A DNA stretch of 64,000 nt, taken from positions 1,658,501 to 1,722,500 of the forward strand of contig NZ_FXAK01000007.1 in the NCBI RefSeq assembly GCF_900177515.1, in the 5' to 3' direction. The position numbers and the translations under genes were made by a program. Shown piece by piece: positions 52,309 to 59,920 of this stretch. How positions within the stretch are numbered: the first letter of the stretch is position 1; the number at the start of each line of letters is the position of its first letter. The DNA is from Azospirillum oryzae (lineage in GTDB: Bacteria; Pseudomonadota; Alphaproteobacteria; Azospirillales; Azospirillaceae). The notes under the pieces are model-generated. The model did not search any database. It was not told where the DNA came from and saw only the letters and a program-made list of their open reading frames with translations.

Positions 52309-53016
52309 TCAGTCGAAGCTGGCCAGCAGACGGTCGATCTCGTCCTGGTCCATGGCGTTGCCCGGCATCTGCGGCCCGTGCAAAAGCTGCTTGTCCGCCT
52401 CTTCCTCGCTCATCGGTTCGTAATGGACGGCGGCCTCCGCCTCCTCCGCCGCCAGCTTGGCCAGCCGCGGGGCATGGTTCTGCCGCACTTCGCTGCCGAA
52501 GGCGGCAACGATCATGTCGACTTTCGATTCGATGTGCTTCAGCGTCCGCACCACCTTGCTGATGCGCTGGCCGGTAATGTCCTGGAAGTTGCAGGCCTCG
52601 TAGATCTTGGTGATCTGGTCGTTCAGCTTGGCCGAGTTGTCCGCATCCGTCTGCCCGGCGATGGCACCGATGGCGTCGCAGGCGTCAAAGATGGCGAAGG
52701 TCGCCTTCTCGGTCGCGCCGATCACCGCGTCCAGCTCGTCCGTGGCGGTGCGGATATGTTCGTCGCGGATTTCGGCCGGCTGCAGCGCCGCGATTTCCTG
52801 CTTGGCCGTCTCAATGAATTTGGCGAGGTCCACGACTTCCTTGTAGAGGCGCAGGTCGGTGGCGGAAATGTCGCCGTCCATGCTGCCCAGGATGTTGCGG
52901 ACGATGTCCGTCACCTCGTCGCGCGACAGCGGCGTTTCTGCTTCCGCAAAGGCGGCGTCGAGGCGCTGTCTCAGGAGCTTCTGTTCCGTCACGGCGGATT
53001 GGGCGGAGAAGGTCAT
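52309..53016 (-). CDS. cheZ: Chemotaxis phosphatase CheZ-family protein
   Basis: A 235-residue cytoplasmic helical protein. The key segment is YEACNFQDITGQRISKVVRT, the CheZ motif (QDxTGQ) whose Gln removes phosphate from CheY. The C-terminal end (MDQDEIDRLLASFD) resembles the CheY-binding tail of CheZ. Start at 53016 (MTFSAQSAVTEQ); the longer frame is shadow-like. It heads the operon continuing with the MotB-like pair. A CtrA-like box lies about 180 bases upstream. Confidence 0.88.
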   Translation of the reverse strand: MTFSAQSAVTEQKLLRQRLDAAFAEAETPLSRDEVTDIVRNILGSMDGDISATDLRLYKEVVDLAKFIETAKQEIAALQPAEIRDEHIRTATDELDAVIGATEKATFAIFDACDAIGAIAGQTDADNSAKLNDQITKIYEACNFQDITGQRISKVVRTLKHIESKVDMIVAAFGSEVRQNHAPRLAKLAAEEAEAAVHYEPMSEEEADKQLLHGPQMPGNAMDQDEIDRLLASFD

Positions 53017-53196
53017 CGGGCGTGTCCAGCGAGAGGGGCAAGGCCTTGGCGGAATATGCCGGAACCACCCCGGTCCGCGCCCTCCAGCGAGCGCCCGTCG
53101 AGAGCCCCTGCGGCGGAGGTTCGACGCTCCGTCCGATCGTGGCGCCCAACCGTCCCAGGAACTGTCCGAGCCGACCAAGCGTAGGGTCGTGAGGGT

Positions 53197-53211
53197 TAAT
53201 AGCCCGTAAAG
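53197..53211. promoter_or_regulatory. CtrA-like box upstream of cheZ
   Basis: TTAA TAGCCCG TAAA matches TTAA-N7-TTAA with one mismatch, in the non-coding region between cheZ and a 42-residue protein gene. Third such site in the window near motility genes. Confidence 0.35.
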
Positions 53212-53299
53212 AGGACCCCGTCGCCGCTCCCATGGCGCCACAGAAGTTGCCGGCGCGCCACACTGTGGCCCGTGCGACCGTACTGAGGCAGGCTGGGGA

Positions 53300-53428
53300 T
53301 CAGAACAGACCGGCGGCGGCCGGCGCACCAAGAAGCGCAGCCAGGACCAGCAGGGTGACGGCAATCAGCCGCTCCGCGGTCGACCAGCGTTTCCAGTCCT
53401 TTCTGAAGCTTTTCAGTTCGTCGGCCAT
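53300..53428 (-). CDS. Small single-helix membrane protein (42 residues)
   Basis: MADELKSFRKDWKRWSTAER leads into one membrane helix (LIAVTLLVLAALLGAPAAAG) and stops. GGAAGG six bases before the ATG is a strong ribosome site, and the positive-inside charge pattern fits an inner-membrane protein. A longer frame exists upstream but without such a site. I do not recognise it. It lies upstream of cheZ on the same strand, about 280 bases away. Confidence 0.55.
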   Translation of the reverse strand: MADELKSFRKDWKRWSTAERLIAVTLLVLAALLGAPAAAGLF

Positions 53429-53759
53429 GGCAAGCCTTCCGGGTTCGGGAACTACACTGCAACGCAACGAAAATGCATCGGGTCCAGTTGACGCATGGTT
53501 AAAATCGGCCGGGACAGCGATCATACCGTCGTACTGGCACAGAAATGCCACAGTCACGGCCCCGATTCCGATGATCCAGGTCAAAGATCGGGTAAATTTT
53601 CGCCATTTGCCATTTTCACCTGCGGTGATCGCCGGCACTCCGGCGGCGTGCCACTTCCGGCAGCTTCCGATACCGGGCGGCGATGCCTAGATGATAAGCT
53701 CTAGATCAAGCCTCCGATCCGGTATCGGATTCTTGTGGGGGCGCTGACGGGGGAAGCGG
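53429..53759. other. Intergenic region with nested inverted repeats
   Basis: About 330 bases without a convincing gene. CCGATACCGG (53667-53676) pairs with CCGGTATCGG (53719-53728), and the second arm is itself part of a smaller palindrome (TCCGAT/ATCGGA, 53713-53729). These alternative pairings lie 30-90 bases before the patatin gene and could be an operator or RNA switch; otherwise nothing is seen. Confidence 0.45.
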
Positions 53760-54755
53760 ATGGCGAAGGGAACCGACCTGAAGATCGGGCTTGCGCTGGG
53801 CAGCGGCGCTGCGCGCGGTTGGGCGCATATCGGCGTCCTGCGTGCGCTGGAGGAGATCGGGATCAAGCCCGATATCATCTGCGGAACCTCCATCGGCGCC
53901 GCGGTCGGGGCCGCCTATCTGACCGACCAGATGGACGAGCTGCAGTCCTGGGCGCAGAAGATGGGCTGGCTGGGCATGCTGGGCATCATCGACCTCACCT
54001 TCCGCCGTGGCGGCCTGGTCGCCGCCGAGAAGGCGTTCGGCCGCTTCGACAACGAGCGCAGCAATGTCCTGATCGAGGATCTGCCCCTGCCCTTCGCCAC
54101 CGTCGCCACCGACCTGTCGACCGGGCGCGAAATGTGGCTGCGCGACGGTCCGCTGATGTCGGCGGTGCTGGCGTCCGCCGCCATGCCCGGCCTGTTCCCG
54201 GCGGTGCGGCGCGACCACCACCTGCTGGTCGACGGCGCGCTGGTCAATCCGGTGCCGGTCTCGCTGTGCCGGGCCCTCGGCGCCGACGTGGTGGTGGCGG
54301 TCAATCTGAACAGCGAACTGTCGCCGCTGGGCCGGCCGAACGGCCGCGGCAAATCGGACGCGGTCAAGGCGGTGTCTGCCAAGGTGCCGGAGCCGGTGGT
54401 CGCCGGCGGCGATGCCGGCTCGCCCGCCTTTTCGCATCTGACCAGCCAGATCTCCACCTGGCTCGGCCGCAAACCCACCCGACGGACCCGGTTCCTGGCC
54501 GATCAGATCGACGACGCCCAGGCCCACAAGCCGATGCCGAATGCGCTGGAGGTGATGGCGGGCTCCATCGACATCATGCAGGACCGCATCACCCGCTCGC
54601 GTCTGGCCGGCGAGCCGCCGGACGTGCTGATCGCGCCGCGGCTGGCCCATATCGGGATCCTGGAATTCGACCGAGCCGCGGAGGCTGTGGAGATCGGCCA
54701 TGCCGCCGCCTCGATGCTGCGTCCGTCCATCGAGTTGGCACTGCGGCGTGCCTGA
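53760..54755 (+). CDS. Patatin-like phospholipase (RssA-type)
   Basis: A 331-residue cytoplasmic serine hydrolase. Marks: oxyanion hole LGSGAARGWAHIGVL, nucleophile motif GTSIG (Ser44), catalytic Asp158 in VDGAL, and VVVAVNLN following it, the patatin/RssA pattern. It probably cleaves phospholipid acyl chains; the natural substrate is unknown. The ATG at 53760 follows GGGGGAAGC. It stands alone between two intergenic regions. Confidence 0.92.
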   Translation: MAKGTDLKIGLALGSGAARGWAHIGVLRALEEIGIKPDIICGTSIGAAVGAAYLTDQMDELQSWAQKMGWLGMLGIIDLTFRRGGLVAAEKAFGRFDNERSNVLIEDLPLPFATVATDLSTGREMWLRDGPLMSAVLASAAMPGLFPAVRRDHHLLVDGALVNPVPVSLCRALGADVVVAVNLNSELSPLGRPNGRGKSDAVKAVSAKVPEPVVAGGDAGSPAFSHLTSQISTWLGRKPTRRTRFLADQIDDAQAHKPMPNALEVMAGSIDIMQDRITRSRLAGEPPDVLIAPRLAHIGILEFDRAAEAVEIGHAAASMLRPSIELALRRA

Positions 54756-54850
54756 CCTGTTGCGCTGGCAACCGTGCTCGTATTTCGTATAAGCGGTAGT
54801 CCGGAATCCCTCTGGACACCTCAACCGACCGCCGCGGGAACCGAGCGTCC

Positions 54851-56431
54851 ATGAGCCAGTCAGCGCCGACCTCCAACATTTCCGCCCTGCTCGCCAGTGG
54901 GACGCCGCATTGGGGCAACAACGGCACCGTGCTGAACGGCAGGTCCGTCGGTGCCGCCGCGACCGTGACCTACGGTTTCCTGACCAGCGCGCGGCAAATC
55001 TCCACCGCCGATTCGGCCGGATTCGCCGCCATGAACAGCGCCCAGCAGGCTGCCGTCCGGCAGGCGCTGGCGGCATGGAGCGCGGTCGCCAACATCACCT
55101 TCACCGAGATCGCCAACCCGACCGCCGCGGAAGTGGCTTTCGGCACCAACCGACAGTATGGCCAGTCGGCGGCCTATGCCTATTACCCGTCCACCGCCTC
55201 CCAGGGCGGTCAGGTCTTCCTGGCCAACGACAGCGCCACGAACACCAACCCGACGACGGGCAGCTACGGCTACATGACGATCATCCACGAGATCGGCCAT
55301 GCGCTGGGCCTGAAACATCCCGGCAACTACAATGCGGCCTCCGACGAGGGGACGGAGGGTCCGTACCTGTCGTCCGCACAGGACAATTATGCCTACAGCA
55401 TCATGTCCTACAACGACAGCGACGCCCTGCCGTCCGGCACCTATCTGACCGGCCCCAGCCTCTACGACATCGCGGCGATCCAGTATCTCTACGGCGCCAA
55501 CATGTCGGCCGCTCCCGGCGACACCAGCTATACGCTGAACACCGGCAGCTTCATCACCCTGTGGGATCCCAACGGACACAACAGCCTGAACGGCAGCGCC
55601 CAGACGGCGGCGCTGTCGCTGGACCTGCGCGACGGACAGTTCAGCAGCGCCGGCTCCACCACCTTCCTGGCGCTGGCATACGGCACCAAGGTTCAGCAGG
55701 CGATCGGCGGCAGCGGCAACGACAGCTTCACCGTCAACAACCTGGGCAATGCGCTGGATGGCGGCGGCGGCACGGATACCGTGGTGTTCAGCGGCAGCCG
55801 CACGCAATACAGCGTCCAGCAGCTGGACGGCAGCCGTTATATCGTCAACGGCGCCAACGGCACCGACATCCTGGCCAACATCGAGTATCTGCGTTTTTCC
55901 GACAGCAGCAGCGCGCTGTCCGCCACGGTGTCCGGCAACTTCGACACCCTGCGCTACATCGCGTCGAATGGCGACCTGATCGCCGCGTTCGGCACCGACA
56001 CGGCGGCGGCGGCGCAGCACCTCGCCAACTCCGGCGTTTACGAAGGCCGCAGCCTGAGCGGATTCGACCCCTACAATTATCTGGCCGGCTATGGCGACCT
56101 GATCTCGGCCTTCGGAACGGATGCCGCCGCGGCGACCCGTCATTTCATCACCAACGGCTATCGCGAGGGCCGCAACTCCAGCCTGTTCGACACGCTGTCC
56201 TACGAAGCCAGCAATCCCGACCTGATCGCCGCCTACGGCAACAACCGCGAAGCCGTGGAACTTCATTACATCCAGTTCGGCCGCTTCGAGGGACGGTCCC
56301 TCAGCCGATTCAACGCCGCCGCCTATCTGGCCGCCAACCCGGACGTCAACGCCGCCGTCGGCGGCAGCCTGTCCGGCGCCCGGCAGCATTATGTCAGCTT
56401 CGGTTATGCCGAAGGGCGGGCGCTGGCCTGA
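54851..56431 (+). CDS. Serralysin-type M10 metalloprotease with four C-terminal repeats
   Basis: A 526-residue extracellular protease candidate with no N-terminal signal peptide, as expected for type I secretion. The zinc motif HEIGHALGLKH (residues 146-156) and the Met-turn SIMSYND are intact. A short RTX-like part follows (IGGSGNDSFTV, LDGGGGTDTVVFSG). From residue 364 four 41-residue repeats run to the end, each with a pattern like YxAxxxDLIAAFG followed by EGRSLSGF. These repeats replace the usual long RTX array. No ABC exporter genes for it are in the window. Confidence 0.92.
   Translation: MSQSAPTSNISALLASGTPHWGNNGTVLNGRSVGAAATVTYGFLTSARQISTADSAGFAAMNSAQQAAVRQALAAWSAVANITFTEIANPTAAEVAFGTNRQYGQSAAYAYYPSTASQGGQVFLANDSATNTNPTTGSYGYMTIIHEIGHALGLKHPGNYNAASDEGTEGPYLSSAQDNYAYSIMSYNDSDALPSGTYLTGPSLYDIAAIQYLYGANMSAAPGDTSYTLNTGSFITLWDPNGHNSLNGSAQTAALSLDLRDGQFSSAGSTTFLALAYGTKVQQAIGGSGNDSFTVNNLGNALDGGGGTDTVVFSGSRTQYSVQQLDGSRYIVNGANGTDILANIEYLRFSDSSSALSATVSGNFDTLRYIASNGDLIAAFGTDTAAAAQHLANSGVYEGRSLSGFDPYNYLAGYGDLISAFGTDAAAATRHFITNGYREGRNSSLFDTLSYEASNPDLIAAYGNNREAVELHYIQFGRFEGRSLSRFNAAAYLAANPDVNAAVGGSLSGARQHYVSFGYAEGRALA
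55940..56428 (+). repeat. Four tandem 41-codon repeats in the M10 protease gene
   Basis: Repeat units start at 55940, 56063, 56186 and 56309, each opening with a Phe codon (FDTLRY, FDPYNY, FDTLSY, FNAAAY), and each carries an H-(I/V/A)xx(F/G)-(Y/F)xEGR ending. Spacing is exactly 123 bases, so the array arose by duplication and then diverged. Confidence 0.85.
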
Positions 56432-56455
56432 CGGAAATGGCCGAAGGGACGGCGC

Positions 56456-57442
56456 TCACTGCGCCGGCCACATCCAGGTCAGCTCGTGCTTGTTGTGGTG
56501 CAGGTGGACCACCCGGCCGCCGGGAATCGCGGCGAAGGCGCGGGCGGTCTCGTGGTCCGTCTCCGCCTGGAACTTCAGCGTACAGATGAAGCGCTTGGCC
56601 AGCCCGCTGTCCATCCACTCCTTCACCAGCCGCAACAGCCGTGTCGGGTAGCAGATCACGTCGCAGCACAGCCAATCCACCGGGCCGACCGCCGCCGGCT
56701 TCAGGCCGAAGGCGCTTTCCTGGCGGATTTCCACCCGCGGCAGGGCTGCGATGGCAGGGTCGAGCGGCGCCTTGTCGACGCTGACCACCGACGCCCCCAA
56801 CTCGTGCAGCACCCAGGTCCAGCCGCCCGGACAGGCGCCGAGGTCGAGACAGCGGTCGCCCGGACCCGGCTGCTCCCCGAACAGGGTCAGCGCCTCCCAC
56901 AGCTTCAGATAGGCGCGGTTGGGCGGCGCGGTGCGGTTCTCGACGAAGGTGACCTCGCCGTTGCGGAACGGGCTGGAGCAATGCGCAGCGGCGATGATGG
57001 TGGACTCGTCGGTCAGCGTCCAGGAGCCCAGCGGCGCCGTCGGCAGGGGCGACGGGAAGACCACCGGCTTGGCCGACACGTGCGGCAGATTCTCCTGGAT
57101 CAGGGCGGCGCGGCGGTGATGCCGCTGCGACCACAGCGCCCAATTGCGCTGGATGCCGCGCAGCGCCTTGGCACCGCCCTTGATCGACGAGAACTCGATG
57201 CGCACCGGGTCGTACCAGATGTTCTGCGCCCAGGCGGCCGGCCGCGCCGGGCCGTCGACGAAGACCAGCCGGCCGTCGACCGACGCGACTTCCCCCAGTT
57301 CCGCCACCAGATCGTCGAGGAAGCCGTCCGCCGCCAGATAGACCGTCTGGCCGAGCGGAGTCACCACCGCGCCGGGGGCCTGCTGCGGGGTGCTATATGG
57401 ATCGCTTTTGGCGGGGGCGTTTTTGGGGGTGCTGTCGTCCAT
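56456..57442 (-). CDS. RlmM-like rRNA 2'-O-ribose methyltransferase
   Basis: A 328-residue SAM-dependent methyltransferase of the FtsJ/RlmM type. It has a THUMP-like N-terminal region, the SAM motif CLDLGACPGGWTWVLHELGA, the acidic VDWLCCDVICYPTRLLRL, the catalytic Lys in ICTLKFQAETDHE and the ending HHNKHELTWMW with Glu, giving a K-D-K-E-like set. It probably methylates 23S rRNA. Start at 57442 (MDDSTPKN); upstream codons in frame look like leader. Divergent from bfd. Confidence 0.88.
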   Translation of the reverse strand: MDDSTPKNAPAKSDPYSTPQQAPGAVVTPLGQTVYLAADGFLDDLVAELGEVASVDGRLVFVDGPARPAAWAQNIWYDPVRIEFSSIKGGAKALRGIQRNWALWSQRHHRRAALIQENLPHVSAKPVVFPSPLPTAPLGSWTLTDESTIIAAAHCSSPFRNGEVTFVENRTAPPNRAYLKLWEALTLFGEQPGPGDRCLDLGACPGGWTWVLHELGASVVSVDKAPLDPAIAALPRVEIRQESAFGLKPAAVGPVDWLCCDVICYPTRLLRLVKEWMDSGLAKRFICTLKFQAETDHETARAFAAIPGGRVVHLHHNKHELTWMWPAQ

Positions 57443-57576
57443 GCCCCACGGGCTACCGCCGCCGGCCGCCGAATGCAAGCGCAAGGATGCGGGATCCCCT
57501 CTTTCGAACTGACGCGAAGGGGGTTGTGACAAAGCGTCGCGAAAGCTCTTATATGCGATTGGTTCGCAATAGCGGC

Positions 57577-57597
57577 ATTGACAACGATTCTCACTCT
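57577..57597. promoter_or_regulatory. Candidate Fur box upstream of bfd
   Basis: TTGACAACGATTCTCACTCTC is close to the Fur site form TGAGAATGATTCTCATT and overlaps a perfect TTGACA (57578-57583), so a bound repressor would block a -35 element. It lies 54-74 bases before bfd, a gene induced by iron shortage in many bacteria. Confidence 0.6.
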
Positions 57598-57650
57598 CAG
57601 CTATTGCTGGGCGCAGGATACGCACCGCAACCGACCGTCGCCGAGGGCTA

Positions 57651-57938
57651 ATGTACGTCTGCATCTGCCACGCGTTGAACGACAAGAAGGTCAAGGCCGC
57701 GCTGGATCAAGGCGCCACGACCCCGGCCTCGGTGTTCCGCCATCACAATTGCCAGGTCCAGTGCGGCAAATGCGTGCCCACCATGCGCAGCATGGCCAGC
57801 GAGCATCGCGCCATCATGGCCCAACAGGCTGCCATCGCCGCAATGCCGGCGGCAACCGCGCCCTGCTGCGGTACGGCGTCGATGCCGGAACCGGCCAATG
57901 CCGAAGCCATTCCCGCCTATGCGGTCGCGGCCGAGTGA
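57651..57938 (+). CDS. bfd: Bacterioferritin-associated ferredoxin
   Basis: A 95-residue [2Fe-2S] protein that reduces bacterioferritin and releases stored iron. It opens MYVCICHALNDKKVKAALDQ and continues with CQVQCGKC; the four cysteines in CIC...CxxC arrangement are the cluster ligands. The C-terminal 40 residues (Ala-rich, with CC) exceed the usual 60-70-residue length. A Fur-like box lies upstream. Divergent from the RlmM-like gene. Confidence 0.92.
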   Translation: MYVCICHALNDKKVKAALDQGATTPASVFRHHNCQVQCGKCVPTMRSMASEHRAIMAQQAAIAAMPAATAPCCGTASMPEPANAEAIPAYAVAAE

Positions 57939-58410
57939 ACACGCGCACGAACGCTCTACCACTTCCGACTTTCCGCCCGGATCCGGGGCTACAACCTCGC
58001 CTTTAGGCTGCGACAGATTGCGCGCCGTCTATGATTTTTGGGCGGATTGACCCTGCCCTGCCAATGCGGCACAAAAGCGTCACCAAAACAAAAGAACGTC
58101 GTCAAAAAGGCGGCGTATAAAAACGCCAACGGGCCGGATGAAACCGGCCCTGGAGGAAACGCAATCCAACCAGGAAGACTTCCTCGGCCACCGGGTTTGC
58201 CTTGTCCTTTTCGGGCTGGGGCAACCCGGCGGGATTTGGATTCGGACGGACATCCCGCAACTGCTAAATCGCATTGCAAAATCGTTACGGCTTCTCCCAA
58301 AGGGGCTGTGACGACTGCGCTTCCGGTGCGTTTGCGCAGTATCGGCGTCGGGATATCCTGCCGACCGGCCGAGAGGTCAAAATCGGTTGAGGATCAAAGG
58401 AGGACACTTC
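57939..58410. other. Intergenic region with several stem-loops, possible RNA gene
   Basis: About 470 bases with no convincing protein gene. Several hairpins occur in a row on the plus strand: GGGCCGG/CCGGCCC (58131-58150), AGGAAG/CTTCCT (58171-58183) and CCGGGTTTGCC/GGGGCAACCCGG (about 58187-58236), with CTGGAGGAAACGC between the first two. A structured non-coding RNA is possible; I cannot assign a family. Confidence 0.4.
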
Positions 58411-58716
58411 ATGAGCCGCCGCAACCGGCAAGCCTTCGACACGCTGAGCCGTGATCTCGTGCTGCGCGCCACCGACCGCATGGAAACCCTGCGATCAATG
58501 GTGGAGCGTGCGGACAGCGACCGGCGAGAGACGTGGGAGCGCACGCTCGACCGCCTCCGCGGCCTGAACAATCGCGCCATCGCCCGCATCGAGGCCGCCC
58601 ATATGGCCGATGACGACGCATGGCCCTTCGCCCGCGCCCAGGCCGATCAGGCCATGATGGAGCTGATGCGCGCGCTGGACGAATTCGACGGTCATCTGCG
58701 TCTGCTGGCCGCCTGA
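58411..58716 (+). CDS. Small helical hypothetical protein (101 residues)
   Basis: A near-perfect ribosome site (AAAGGAGG) lies seven bases before the ATG. The protein begins MSRRNRQAFDTLSRDLVLRA and is all helix with charged heptad-like stretches (MVERADSDRRETWERTLDRL, LMRALDEFDGHLRLLAA). No cysteines, no membrane segment. I do not recognise the family. A strong palindromic terminator follows. Confidence 0.7.
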   Translation: MSRRNRQAFDTLSRDLVLRATDRMETLRSMVERADSDRRETWERTLDRLRGLNNRAIARIEAAHMADDDAWPFARAQADQAMMELMRALDEFDGHLRLLAA

Positions 58717-58740
58717 GGCTTTACCGGCCCTGGAATGGAA

Positions 58741-58768
58741 AAGGCCCTCTCCCGCGGGAGAGGGCCTT
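58741..58768. terminator. Palindromic terminator between convergent genes
   Basis: AAGGCCCTCTCCCG and CGGGAGAGGGCCTT form a perfect 28-base palindrome. It lies between the stop of the small helical gene and the stop of era, so it can end both transcripts. TTTG follows on the plus strand. Confidence 0.8.
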
Positions 58769-58774
58769 TGTCGT

Positions 58775-59920
58775 TCAGGACGCCCCGAAATCCAGCCCCC
58801 AGGCCGAATAGCGTTCCGGATCGTCGACCCACCCCTCGCGCACCTTCACGAATAGGATCAGGTGGACGCGGCGCTCCAGCATCGCCGTCAGCTCGGTCCG
58901 CGCGGCGGAGCCCAGCGCCTTGATCCGCTGGCCGCCCTTGCCCAGCACGATGGCCTTCTGGCTTTCGCGCTGCACGAAGATGACCTGCGAGATCTTCACC
59001 GATCCGTCGTCGAACTCCTCCCACACCTCGGTCTCGACCGTGGCGGAATAGGGAAGCTCCTGGTGAAGCTGCAGGAACAGCTTCTCGCGGGTGATCTCCG
59101 CCGCCAGCAGGCGCATCGGCATGTCGGAGATCTGGTCCTCCGGGAAATGCCACGGCCCTTCCGGCAGGCGGTCGGCCAGGAACTGCTTCAGGTCGGCGAC
59201 GCCATCCTCGGTGATGGCCGACACCATGAAGATGTCGGAGAAGATGCCCTCCTGCCGGAAGGCGTCGGCGATGCCCAGCAGGACGTCCCGCTTCACCAGA
59301 TCGATCTTGTTCAGGATCAGGATCGCTTCGCGCCCCTGCTCCTTCAGCCGGGCGACGATGCTGCGGGTGTCCTCGTCGATGGAGCGGCGCGATACGTCAT
59401 AGAGCACGCCGATCACGTCGGCATCCTCCGCCCCCTGCCAGGCCGCCGCCACCATGGCGCGGTCCAGCCGGCGCTTCGGCTTGAAGATGCCGGGGGTGTC
59501 GACGAAGATCATCTGGGCGTCGCCCTGGATCGTGATGCCCAGCACGCGGGTGCGGGTGGTCTGCACCTTCGGGCTGACGATCGACACCTTGCTGCCGATC
59601 ATCGCGTTCAGCAGCGTCGACTTGCCGGCATTGGGCGCGCCGACCAGGGCGATGAAGCCGCAGCGCGGATGCTCCGGCATCGTCGGCAGCGGCGGCAGGA
59701 CGGAGATGGGCTGCCCGCGCGGGGCATCCTCATCGGCCTCGTACTCGTCGTCCTCGTATTCGCCGTCTTCGTCGTCGAAGTCGCCGTCTTCGGCGTCCTC
59801 GCCGCCAACGCCCTCATGGTCGAGCGCCTCGTCGTCCATCAGGGGCTCCGGGGTCGGCTCCGCAGCTTCGGAACCGGGCTGAACCTTGTTCTTGTCGATG
59901 TCGTCGCGACCGTCAGTCAT
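58775..59920 (-). CDS. era: GTPase Era with acidic N-terminal extension
   Basis: A 381-residue ribosome-assembly GTPase that binds 16S rRNA. The GTPase motifs are GAPNAGKS (about 94), DTPGIFKP and NKID (ILNKIDLVKRD); the C-terminal KH domain has IFVQRESQKAIVLGKGGQRI. Usual Era proteins have about 300 residues and start just before the G1 loop; here about 85 residues precede it, very acidic (EDAEDGDFDDEDGEYEDDEY) and Pro-rich before IALVGAPN. The start at 59920 overlaps the rnc stop by eight bases; no internal start would remove the acidic part without losing coupling. Confidence 0.95.
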   Translation of the reverse strand: MTDGRDDIDKNKVQPGSEAAEPTPEPLMDDEALDHEGVGGEDAEDGDFDDEDGEYEDDEYEADEDAPRGQPISVLPPLPTMPEHPRCGFIALVGAPNAGKSTLLNAMIGSKVSIVSPKVQTTRTRVLGITIQGDAQMIFVDTPGIFKPKRRLDRAMVAAAWQGAEDADVIGVLYDVSRRSIDEDTRSIVARLKEQGREAILILNKIDLVKRDVLLGIADAFRQEGIFSDIFMVSAITEDGVADLKQFLADRLPEGPWHFPEDQISDMPMRLLAAEITREKLFLQLHQELPYSATVETEVWEEFDDGSVKISQVIFVQRESQKAIVLGKGGQRIKALGSAARTELTAMLERRVHLILFVKVREGWVDDPERYSAWGLDFGAS

